Assembly: GCF_029227915.1 (NCBI RefSeq)
Contig: NC_079889.1
Coordinates: 6,884,001-6,948,000, forward strand
DNA: 64,000 nt
Direction of reading: 5' to 3'
Source: Hydractinia symbiolongicarpus
Lineage: Eukaryota > Cnidaria > Hydrozoa > Anthoathecata > Hydractiniidae
Below are positions 49,226-56,218 of the stretch, one piece after another. The notes under the pieces are model-generated. The model was not told the DNA's origin, did no database searches, and saw only the letters and a list, made by a program, of their open reading frames with translations. The translations under genes and the position numbers were made by a program. Positions within the stretch are counted from its first letter, which is position 1; the number at the start of each line of letters is the position of its first letter.

Positions 49226-49651
49226 CTATTTTTCAAAATACCACACGGCGCCCCCGACACCAATCATGCTTAGTGCGATAAATGCCAATTCCCGTTCATG
49301 TTGGTCATTGCTGGGTGTATAAAAGTCGCTCAATACAGGTTCGCGTGGCATATCCGTGAGAGTTGATCCTCCAAACACTTTTCTATATTCGCGCATGGCA
49401 TCATCCAGCTCTGTGAATTTACCCTCAGCCTTCTTCTCAAGTCTGAGCTGCTTATTGATAAAGTCCACCCTCTCTTGTCTTTTACGTTGCCATATAACCT
49501 GAGCCTTCTGCAGCTGTTCTATAGCTAGATCATGCCGCTTCCGTTCCTTATCTATCCTATCCTTGGATAAACTTGAAAAGAGGTAGCTTGATCCGGTGAA
49601 AGCCAAAGCGTTCGCGAAGGCACCTCCCAACATCATTTCAATTGAAGCCAT
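49226..49651 (-). CDS. Conserved Maverick membrane/coiled-coil protein, 141 aa
   Basis: Function not known. Residues 6-28 are Gly/Ala-rich and hydrophobic (LGGAFANALAFTGSSYLFS); 30-85 form a highly charged helix (KDRIDKERKRHDLAIEQLQKAQVIWQRKRQERVDFIN), likely a coiled coil; 104-112 read EPVLSDFYTP; 120-138 are a hydrophobic C-terminal segment (LAFIALSMIGVGGAVWYF). Proteins with this order, including the SDFY box, recur in animal Polintons (from memory), which supports a real gene and perhaps a virion role. Last gene of the minus-strand small-protein cluster; a hairpin follows. Start: ATG at 49,651. Confidence 0.8.
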   Translation of the reverse strand: MASIEMMLGGAFANALAFTGSSYLFSSLSKDRIDKERKRHDLAIEQLQKAQVIWQRKRQERVDFINKQLRLEKKAEGKFTELDDAMREYRKVFGGSTLTDMPREPVLSDFYTPSNDQHERELAFIALSMIGVGGAVWYFEK

Positions 49652-49685
49652 GTTTCATATACTACTACAGTATATTTTAGTGGCG

Positions 49686-49817
49686 TTATTTTAATACGAT
49701 AGCTTCAGAGTCTATGATATCCGTATCCACCTCCGTGTATTCCACCTTGGGTAAAATACTCTCAACTTTCTTACGTCGATATAAAACCCAGACCAACCAT
49801 TCCAGTATTCGCAACAT
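49686..49817 (-). CDS. 43-aa basic/hydrophobic micro-protein
   Basis: The ATG shares one base with the stop of the preceding gene (TAATG at 49,817). It encodes MLRILEWLVWVLYRRKKVES followed by an acidic tail ending SEAIVLK. The hydrophobic N-terminus with RRKK looks like a signal anchor with cytoplasmic positive charges. Position and packing argue for a real gene; function unknown. Confidence 0.65.
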   Translation of the reverse strand: MLRILEWLVWVLYRRKKVESILPKVEYTEVDTDIIDSEAIVLK

Positions 49818-50044
49818 TATATATTTATAGTTTCAGGTATAATTTTTTGCTTAACTAGATATTCTCTTGACATCTCACTTGCGGCGACTATGGCTACAAG
49901 CTTTCCGGTATCTTCCAGGTCAAACTTCTGAATTGAGGGTGGTGTCATTTTTAATACCTTTTTCCCGAGCATTGAATAGCCTACGGCGAAAACGCATACG
50001 ACCGATGCTTTATAAATATCGTTGACTATACTTTTCTTATCCAT
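49817..50044 (-). CDS. Small membrane protein, 75 aa
   Basis: One hydrophobic segment at residues 12-27 (KASVVCVFAVGYSMLG), followed by LKMTPPSIQKFDLEDTGK and a second moderately hydrophobic stretch (LVAIVAASEM). It sits in the minus-strand cluster, 44 bp after its upstream neighbour, and its stop overlaps the next ATG by one base. No function recognised. Confidence 0.75.
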   Translation of the reverse strand: MDKKSIVNDIYKASVVCVFAVGYSMLGKKVLKMTPPSIQKFDLEDTGKLVAIVAASEMSREYLVKQKIIPETINI

Positions 50045-50088
50045 GTCTTATATATACTTCAAGATTATAGTATCGCGATATTATCCCT

Positions 50089-50505
50089 TTATTCCATTTC
50101 AAGCTTACTTATTCTCATAGTTTTTTTATTACCTGAGTTACTTGGTGGGGTACCCTTCACCTTAATATTTTTGTCCTTATTTTTATAGACCACCAACGCT
50201 CCAATTAGTAGCATAACTATCACACCACCACTCATTATTGTGTAGTTCACTCCACCGTGTTTAGGACCATCTGTCACAGAATCCTCAATGACAATATCCT
50301 TAGGATCCTCCAACTGTGTCTGGGGTGCCGACTGTGTCTGAGGTGCCGGCTGGGTTTGTGTCTGGGGTGCCGACTGTGCCTCCGTCTGAGCCATAAGCAA
50401 TCTTTTATATTCTTCCCTATTTTTACGATTGTATTCAGCAAGCCTCTTACCAGCCTCAACCTTTTTAGGGTTCTTCGTTGTCACCTGAACTGGAGTATCC
50501 GACAT
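50089..50505 (-). CDS. Single-pass membrane protein with Gln/Pro repeat, 138 aa
   Basis: The N-terminal 40 residues are basic (KNPKKVEAGKRLAEYNRKNR). Residues 44-63 hold short QTQ/SAPQTQ repeats; 91-108 are a strong membrane helix (MSGGVIVMLLIGALVVYK); the tail is basic. It overlaps the 3' end of the preceding gene by 41 bp in another frame. No function recognised; a virion membrane protein is possible. Confidence 0.75.
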   Translation of the reverse strand: MSDTPVQVTTKNPKKVEAGKRLAEYNRKNREEYKRLLMAQTEAQSAPQTQTQPAPQTQSAPQTQLEDPKDIVIEDSVTDGPKHGGVNYTIMSGGVIVMLLIGALVVYKNKDKNIKVKGTPPSNSGNKKTMRISKLEME

Positions 50506-50962
50506 CTTTAGTATCCGTATCGATATTGTTTAAATTTTTTCCCGCGATATAATGCCTACCTGTTATTAAACCTACACTGATTGGTGATAGTAGTGATCCG
50601 AACTTATAATATAGATCACATGTGAACCTTTGGAGTGCCGAGTTTAGGAATGGATCATTCTCCAGGTCATCACTCAGAGCTTTTTTATTTTTTATACCCA
50701 GGGCTGTACAGGCACCCAGGGAGTACATGTGGATTATTGACTCCCCTAGAGACTTTACCATTTGACCGGACAGTTTAGCCTCGTATATGGTGAAAAGTTT
50801 ATCCACCTCATCATTCTTGAGCTTCTGGATCTCCGCCTCCGTATACATCTTCCCAAGATATAACTTACTATTTCCGGTCAGCACGCACTCGAGCAATTTC
50901 TGTCTCTTCCCATCATCCTGGTCCTCGATAAAAATTAGGTTGTCAATTGCGGTTTCAGCCAT
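50465..50962 (-). CDS. Conserved Maverick protein of unknown function, 165 aa
   Basis: Start taken as the ATG at 50,962 (MAETAIDN), three bases after the stop of the 34-residue gene; the two in-frame codons upstream lack an ATG. Mostly helical: DDGKRQKLLECVLTGN, TEAEIQKLKNDEVDKLFTIYEAKL, then weakly hydrophobic helices (SIIHMYSLGACTALGI; GSLLSPISVGLITGRHYIAGK). No enzymatic motif was seen. Overlaps the following gene by 41 bp. Confidence 0.75.
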   Translation of the reverse strand: MAETAIDNLIFIEDQDDGKRQKLLECVLTGNSKLYLGKMYTEAEIQKLKNDEVDKLFTIYEAKLSGQMVKSLGESIIHMYSLGACTALGIKNKKALSDDLENDPFLNSALQRFTCDLYYKFGSLLSPISVGLITGRHYIAGKNLNNIDTDTKDVGYSSSGDNEEP

Positions 50963-50964
50963 TT

Positions 50965-51069
50965 TCAATAGCGATAGGTATTTTTTAATACAAAAAGACA
51001 GAAACTAACCAATACCAGCAATAGCACTACAGCTATCACCAGTAATATGAAATTTATATATTCTATCAT
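50965..51069 (-). CDS. 34-aa single-pass membrane micro-protein
   Basis: ATG at 51,069, TGA at 50,965-50,967. Nearly the whole protein is one membrane helix (FILLVIAVVLLLVLVSFCLF) ending KNTYRY. It begins 31 bp after the hairpin that closes the capsid/ATPase unit and is followed almost at once by the ATG at 50,962, so it is probably the first gene of the small-protein cluster. Confidence 0.65.
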   Translation of the reverse strand: MIEYINFILLVIAVVLLLVLVSFCLFVLKNTYRY

Positions 51070-51099
51070 TATAGGATAGTACTGTATTTTCCCTATAGA

Positions 51100-51124
51100 T
51101 TTGTTACAAGGGTCTTGTAACAAA
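51100..51124. terminator. 3' hairpin after the ATPase gene
   Basis: Perfect 11-bp stem TTTGTTACAAG / CTTGTAACAAA with loop GGT, 11 bp beyond the ATPase stop (51,136) and before the next minus-strand gene starts at 51,069. It separates two minus-strand clusters. Confidence 0.72.
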
Positions 51125-51135
51125 AAACTTCCAAT

Positions 51136-51732
51136 CTAGCAAATCACGTGGGTTCTTGGATGTTCCATCCTCATGACTAAATGTGTATATTTACCATCTT
51201 TTAGCCTTTCCTTAACCTTCTGGATCTCCGATGATTCAATAACATCATTCTCCTCGTGGATAGTTGCGAGATCATGTCTGTCCTTCGGATACCACACATA
51301 TAACATTTTTGCCTGCCTTCGTAAGTTCTTCGGTATCGCGGTGTATGATTGTGTGAGTAGCCACATGGTGTGGTTTCGATGTCGACCGCTGATGGCCAGC
51401 TCCAGCAGTGGTTGCCTCTTTTTGTCCAGTTTCTCATCCGCGATGATATCGTCGATCAGGAATAATGTTTTATATCATGCGAATAAATCCGTCATCTTTT
51501 GGATCCATTCATACAACAAGCCCATGGGCTCAATTAGAATCACATATCTATCCCTCCAGAACCATTTTCGACACATATATGTCTTGTTCCATCTTAATGT
51601 TGGACATATAATCACAATGAAATCGAAGTGATCAAAGTATTCACTCTCTAGTAGCGTTACTACGCGTTTGGATGTTCCGCAGCCGGTTGGACCGACGAAT
51701 AGTGCCGTGTGGGGATCTTTCATGTAGTCCAT
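51136..51732 (-). pseudogene. A32-type genome-packaging ATPase, broken by a TGA and a Walker A change
   Basis: Would drive DNA into capsids. The ATG at 51,732 lies one base after the capsid stop and gives MDYMKDPHTALFVGPTGCG. In the Walker A loop the invariant lysine is replaced by threonine: GPTGCGTS (residues 14-21; codon ACA, one base from AAA). An in-frame TGA at 51,475-51,477 is codon 86, directly before the Walker B segment TLFLIDD. The frame then continues through LLELAISGRHRNHTMWLLTQS and LRRQAKMLYVWYPKDR to the stop. Apart from these two lesions it matches Polinton ATPases in order and length (about 198 codons). Each lesion alone would be expected to abolish packaging. Confidence 0.88.
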
Positions 51733-51733
51733 C

Positions 51734-53053
51734 TTAATATAGTACATCCATAATTTCACCGTTTTGAATATTTAATTGAGCATCCATGATTAGATATATG
51801 TAAGCGTTTAAGGATCCCGCTGCCTCGGCCGTCTTTTCAACTTGCAGTGTGATGCCCTCGCTCGCATTTTCAATCCGTCGGCCGGTCCCGTGCAGTGAGT
51901 TTTCATCTATGGTTCTGAAATCCAGTCATAGAGCATATTTCGTGGTTAGGTAGTCGGAGACTTTCACATCATGTAATTGCAAATGTTTTTGTATTTCACC
52001 GGCATTGCCATCCCTTTGCTTGCCCTCCGCAAAATACTTGCAAATTTCACCATAATGCTCAAACGGTTGCATTCCCTGAGCGAAAAGTTGGTTAGGCTTA
52101 CCCTCAACTATGGCGGATACCTTTTTGATCTTAGGATTGTAGAGCCTACCTGTATCTCGTTTGTAAGCTTTCTCTTCCTCAAACAGAACCAATATACCCT
52201 TCAGGGACTTGCATGGTGTATTGAATGACCAATTCCACGTTGTGTCTGACTTATCCACCCTAATTTGTCTATGTCTCAAGAATCTGTCGTAAAGTACGGC
52301 CATGTTTTCGTATTCATTTGAAATGAATCTGGCAAGTGTCGGTTGTGTCACAATCTCATATTCCAAAGATATGTTGGAGATTTTGTATTTAGCATCCGGC
52401 GCCGGTGCCGAGGCTGAACCGGAAGGTTTTGTCGGTGTTGATAATACGACCCTGTCGTAATTGTTTAATGTTATCTCATAACACAGCCTATTCCCTAATC
52501 CAGCTTGATAATATGGGATAGTGCTATCCAACATTTCAAAATCCAGAGGTATGGTGAACTTGTTTTTGTATGCATCATAGATTGCTTTGTCCGCGACCTC
52601 CGATGTATCTTTATCCGCGGCTCCAACTCTCAGTTTCATGCAATTTTCCGTGCACCCATCATCGAATATGATACCCTGTCTGATGGAGTTTCCCTTCTCA
52701 TGCTTTGTCAGCCATAAATCTCTGTAGCACCCGAAAAGATCAAAGTCATCAATGCTTAGAATCTCGGTACCCTCGAACTTGATAGCTAGCTTTTTAACAA
52801 TTGCCCTCCCTATGTTAGAGACCAATGTTCTCTTCGTGTCAGCTTTTGACTCGAGATCAATGTCGAAACTTATTTTCGAAGTACCAGGAACAATGACATC
52901 ATCGTTACCTAAATTAGGGAACCTAATCAGGAGTAACTGGTTCTGATCAATCTCACTTGGGTTGTGAGTGACAATTACTTTTTGGTGCGTTCCTTTTACG
53001 CCATGTGCGATTCTAAGTGAACGCTCTGGGTTTAACTTTTTCCCGTATTCCAT
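51734..53053 (-). pseudogene. Major capsid protein (double jelly roll), interrupted by one TGA
   Basis: The ATG at 53,053 opens 375 codons (MEYGKKLNPERSLRIAHGVK...). An in-frame TGA at 51,926-51,928 follows KYAL. The same frame then continues for 63 codons beginning LDFRTIDENSLHGTGRRIEN and ending DAQLNIQNGEIMDVLY, the characteristic C-terminus of Polinton major capsid proteins, with its stop at 51,734. Family proteins normally read through here; a tryptophan TGG to TGA change is the simplest explanation. Total length, 439 positions, suits the family. The protein should form hexon-like trimers. Upstream is the probable minor capsid gene; the ATPase starts one base after the stop, so the three form a virion unit. 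Without the C-terminus the second jelly roll is incomplete. Confidence 0.88.
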
Positions 53054-53108
53054 GCTATTCCATATTACTTTTATTTTATTTTACTTTAATTCGGTTAATG
53101 CTACGGTA

Positions 53109-53651
53109 TCATCTGTCCGCCGTATCTCTTATGTGTAGGGTAACCGTTGTCTTCATACCACCCCATATAACTCTCAAGGTGAGTGATTGAAGTAAGCCTT
53201 TCTTTAGTTTCTTATATTGCGGATTTTTCGGTTCAATATATGTAAAATCACCACCATACTCGGATATATGATATGTCATCAGGTTGTTGCTATATTCACC
53301 ATCTTTAAGATTTAATGAATTATCCAATTCATTAAGATTAAAATGTAGTTCCGTTATACCCTCTAGATTGAATATTTTACCCAACTTAGAGTTTCTAGCT
53401 AGTGGTGTTGATTTTACATCACCTCTCACGATTGAATTCAACTCCCTCCCCGTGTATTGCTGACCCTGTGGTAACCTAACCGTGGTAACTCCATCAGCCA
53501 AGGGTATATCTATTGGAGCTGTAGCTACATATGTGACATTATCCGAAAACGTCTCCACGATCGCAACCTCCTTTGTACCATGTGAGTTGTCTATCGGTTG
53601 ATACAAATAGATTTTCTTCTCGCTATTTACGTCCTTTATTGTGATATACAT
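53109..53651 (-). CDS. Probable minor capsid (penton-type) protein, 180 aa
   Basis: Rich in beta strands by pattern, with no catalytic motif: MYITIKDVNSEKKIYLYQP, AIVETFSDNVTYVATAPIDI, DGVTTVRLPQGQQYTGRELN, a middle part with ITELHFNLNELDNSLNL, and a C-terminus LTLRVIWGGMKTTVTLHIRD. It is the first gene of the minus-strand unit leading into the capsid and ATPase genes, 55 bp upstream of the capsid ATG. In Polintons the gene beside the major capsid often encodes the minor capsid jelly-roll protein. The assignment rests on position and strand pattern, not a clear motif. Divergent to the plus-strand gene at 53,690, with 38 bp of AT-rich spacer. Confidence 0.6.
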   Translation of the reverse strand: MYITIKDVNSEKKIYLYQPIDNSHGTKEVAIVETFSDNVTYVATAPIDIPLADGVTTVRLPQGQQYTGRELNSIVRGDVKSTPLARNSKLGKIFNLEGITELHFNLNELDNSLNLKDGEYSNNLMTYHISEYGGDFTYIEPKNPQYKKLKKGLLQSLTLRVIWGGMKTTVTLHIRDTADR

Positions 53652-53689
53652 TATTATATTAGAGATTGTGAATATATTTAAATCAAAGA
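53652..53689. promoter_or_regulatory. 38-bp AT-rich divergent promoter region
   Basis: Spacer between two divergent ATGs with TATTATATTAGAG and GAATATATTTAAATC, suited to TATA-type promoters on either strand. Confidence 0.45.
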
Positions 53690-54610
53690 ATGGATGACAT
53701 TTTCAGATATAACCCGAATGCGACATATAAACCAAATGGAGGTCTGGATCTTCAAATATTGAGCGCAAGGGATCTGTATAAACAGGCTATTATTGTGTCC
53801 GAAAGTGGTTCTTTCCCCGCTTCCTTTCCTAATATTTTTACCAATTATGAACTTAGTCAGAACGCGCAACGTATGAGAATTTGGAATGAGCAACCTTTTA
53901 GATTATGGCAAACCCAGCTAAATTTCGCCACTTGGTGCGCTTCAAGTGCCTGTGGGGTAAGTTCGGAACACCTGAAGGATGGTAGATCTATGGTCAGGTC
54001 AATATATCGTTTTCATGTGTATTATCACATTAGACGAATCATTAAGCGCCTACAGACACCTCTACCCTTTGAGGATAGTTTTAATCAATATGATAATCCT
54101 TATTCAAATGAGGAATTTCTAAAAATCTGTGGCGAGTATGATGTTGATTCCAACCCCATTAAATACAGAGGTCAGTACTTTTTTTTAAACGTTATCAGGA
54201 TACTCTAAACTACGCTTCAAGTAAGGTTGATTATTCCGTCGGGCGAGGTATTTATATGATACCCAGTGACATGAATCTCAGAATTAAGACCGGTGTGGTG
54301 GGTTACAACAACAAGATTTTGATATCTGGTGAGGATCTTACCATTGGTATTAATCGAAAGGTTAATGTTACTGAATCACATAAGATAACTAAAAAAGAAG
54401 CCGGTAACACCCGATCATCCTGATATCCATCCTGATCATCCTGATAAACACATTACCGTACACCACGTGGATACTACAGATAAACACAATACGGGTACTA
54501 CCGGTGTTAGTGATACTAGCGCTACCGGTGGTAGTACACATGAAGATGAGAAGATCGCTCTTATTTTATCTTTGACAGCAGCATTTGGTATATGGTATGC
54601 TTTCCGATAG
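53690..54610 (+). pseudogene. Conserved Maverick protein of unknown function, frameshifted and probably internally deleted
   Basis: The first 172 codons (MDDIFRYNPNATYKPNGGLD...QLNFATWCASSACGVSSEHL...CGEYDVDSNPIKYRGQYFF) follow a widely conserved but functionally uncharacterised Polinton protein. At an eight-T run (54,179-54,186) the useful frame changes and continues RYQDTLNYASSKVDYSVGRG to DLTIGINRKVNVTESHK. A second change in the A-rich stretch near 54,391 returns to the first frame: a Pro-Asp-His tandem (PDHPDIHPDHPDK), a Thr/Gly-rich stretch and a final membrane helix (IALILSLTAAFGIWYAF) ending at TAG 54,608. From memory the family has more sequence between the first two blocks, so an internal deletion at the T run is likely. 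Role unknown. Confidence 0.7.
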
Positions 54611-54656
54611 AATCTATAAAGTGGTATAAAGAGATATAATCGCGAATATAAACACA

Positions 54657-54992
54657 ATGGCTTTTCCAACAGTTGAAGAATTTGAACATAACATAGAACA
54701 AGTTACTCCAATCATAAAGTGGAGAGAGCTGCCTAAAAACGATATTTACCTTGTTAAATATGTGAAAGAGATGGAAATATCAAGACCTGGTGCTCTTTCT
54801 GAAAAATCTATGTATGCGGAGGTTCAAGATAGAATAGGAAATAAATATAAGACATGGTTGCCCGCAAGACTTTGTGATGAATTGAAGGATTATGGTTGGA
54901 AGGGTGATGCCTTTGTCAGATCAAATGGTCTCAAACAATCTCAAAAGAATAATCAAAATCGATTCTTCAGTTATGACATTATGTGGCGCTAA
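54657..54992 (+). CDS. Conserved small protein, 111 aa, possibly OB-fold-like
   Basis: Intact frame from ATG 54,657. The centre reads DIYLVKYVKEMEISRPGALSEKSMYAEVQDRIGNKYKTWLPARLCDEL: strand-rich with a conserved-looking YKTWLPARL box, recalling small presumed single-strand-binding proteins of some transposons and viruses. That resemblance is weak. The tail is Asn/Gln/Lys-rich (KQSQKNNQNRFFSY). It is the last gene before the right inverted repeat, and a hairpin starts 13 bp after its stop. It may help replication; alternatively it is a virion or unknown accessory protein. Confidence 0.65.
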   Translation: MAFPTVEEFEHNIEQVTPIIKWRELPKNDIYLVKYVKEMEISRPGALSEKSMYAEVQDRIGNKYKTWLPARLCDELKDYGWKGDAFVRSNGLKQSQKNNQNRFFSYDIMWR

Positions 54993-55004
54993 ACCATAGA
55001 AATC

Positions 55005-55029
55005 ATCTTTACCTGTTTCTGGTAAAGAT
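55005..55029. terminator. 3' hairpin after the 111-aa gene
   Basis: Same 25-nt sequence as at 46,576-46,600: arms ATCTTTACC and GGTAAAGAT, loop TGTTTCT. Its end abuts the right inverted repeat. Confidence 0.7.
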
Positions 55030-55346
55030 AGACACATATCACTATAATTTGGAGACACGGCAGGGAGGGTGGGGAGGGACCCGGGGGACACGGCGGGGGT
55101 TGGGGGTTTTGGACGAATATCGTTGATTTAACGGGGATGATCTATAAATTGACGTAAAGTGGTAAAGTGCTAACGGATTTTATGGACTCTTCTATCGTTG
55201 ATTTAACGTGGATGATCTATAATTTGACGTGGAATGGTACGGAATATTAATCGCTAAGGGGTGGTATGGGCCTTTTTTACGTTGATTTAACGGATATGCC
55301 CGCTTATTTGACATGATTGCACTAGGATCCGCCTTTTCCTATCTCT
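55027..55346 (-). repeat. Right terminal inverted repeat of the Maverick
   Basis: Runs from ATAGACACATATCAC to CCTTTTCCTATCTCT, inverted relative to the left repeat. It shows the same G-rich stretch and three degenerate CGTTGATTTAACG subrepeats. The outermost bases on this side read AG on the inward strand, as is common for Polintons; the left end has AA. Confidence 0.93.
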
Positions 55347-55351
55347 GAAAC
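55347..55351. repeat. Target-site duplication, right copy (GAAAC)
   Basis: GAAAC directly after the right terminal repeat, matching 40,247-40,251. Confidence 0.7.
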
Positions 55352-55555
55352 CAAATCTATAAGTTTTTGGCATACTATTCAACTTCTTCTGTAGTTTTAG
55401 AAAACACTACGAAAATTAGCCTAAGTATTTCTGAAATCACAGCTTATAATAAAATTATGCAATGCTTTTAGACCAATAACTAGTTTTAAATACACAGAAT
55501 TTTCCCATTGGAAAATTCTACTTACGCAAGTGTCGACGTGGCCGACGTCTAAAGA
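55352..55555 (-). pseudogene. PIF/Harbinger transposase remnant, upstream part
   Basis: Continues, on the minus strand, the remnant that stops at 40,251. Degenerate frames give IGLKALHNFIISCDFRNT and TTEEVE..YAKNL.IWF, which fit the region just before the PNCIGAxDGT block in such transposases. Weak alone; supported by the matching GAAAC repeats and by orientation. Confidence 0.5.
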
Positions 55556-55670
55556 AATATACACACAACTTATGGGACACACACAACTTATGGGACACAC
55601 ACAACTTATGGGACACACACAACTTATGGGACACACACAACTTATGGGACACACACAACTTATGGGACAG
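55556..55670. repeat. 18-bp minisatellite, about six copies
   Basis: Tandem copies of ACACACAACTTATGGGAC, nearly perfect. The reading frame across them (PISCVC repeats) is an artefact. Confidence 0.95.
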
Positions 55671-55796
55671 AGAAATATGTTTGACAAAAAAAAGTATTTC
55701 TAATATGATGGTAATAAAAACATTATGTATAATATAAATTTACATACGTTTAATAAAAATTGGCCCATAACACTCACACCGGTATGATTTAAATCG

Positions 55797-55860
55797 ATGT
55801 ATGTATGTATGTGTGTATGTATGTATGTATGTATGTGTGTATGTATGTATGTATGTTTGT
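55797..55860. repeat. ATGT microsatellite
   Basis: Imperfect run of the tetranucleotide ATGT with occasional GTGT and TTGT units. Confidence 0.9.
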
Positions 55861-55874
55861 ACATTTGGTAGATT

Positions 55875-56218
55875 ACTGGGACCGTTTCTCACTTACAAGC
55901 TGCTTTTCTGGGACCGAAAAGTTTTCTGGGACCACTGCCGGTCCCAGAAAAAAAGTTGTTGTTTTTGATAGTTTTATGGTTCCGCGACTTCAAAAAAACA
56001 AATCTAAGCGAAGTCCCAAAAAACTCAAATCGGAACATTTTTCACCTTTACTATTTTGTTCGTTTTACACGAGATTTCTGGGACCAAATTTTTTTTAGCA
56101 AAACTTTTTTCTTTCCGTTTGTTTTGAAGTTAACTTCCATCCAATTTTTGTTTCTCATTAAAAAATACCTTTAAATTACCCTTTTCTGGCTTACTTCCTT
56201 ACCTGCGGTCCCAGAAAT
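55875..56218. mobile_element. Possible MITE-like element with CTGGGACC ends
   Basis: CTGGGACCG occurs near 55,875 and its inverse CGGTCCCAG near 56,210. TTCTGGGACC or its inverse also recurs inside (55,908, 55,925, 55,940, 56,079). No target duplication was defined, so this is a candidate only. Confidence 0.3.

Larger units (their letters stand above)
40252..55346. mobile_element. Maverick/Polinton DNA transposon (adintovirus-like), 15.1 kb
   Basis: Bounded by inverted repeats of about 320 bp and by a direct repeat GAAAC (40,247-40,251 and 55,347-55,351). If the family's usual 6-bp target duplication applies, one position mismatches. Inside are the hallmark genes: family B DNA polymerase, retroviral-type integrase, packaging ATPase and double-jelly-roll capsid protein. 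Genes are tightly packed, in both orientations and without visible introns. Integrase and polymerase are intact; capsid, ATPase, coiled-coil and one further gene are broken. No adenain-type protease was found. The two terminal repeats differ at roughly twenty positions by eye, so the insertion is not very recent. Confidence 0.95.

Noticed and set aside
51475-51928. TGA recoded as an amino acid in the capsid and ATPase genes
   Set aside because: The element also has a TAG, frameshifts and a lost Walker lysine, so ordinary decay explains the stops better.
55421-55687. 88-codon minus-strand frame with PISCVC repeats
   Set aside because: Produced by the 18-bp minisatellite.
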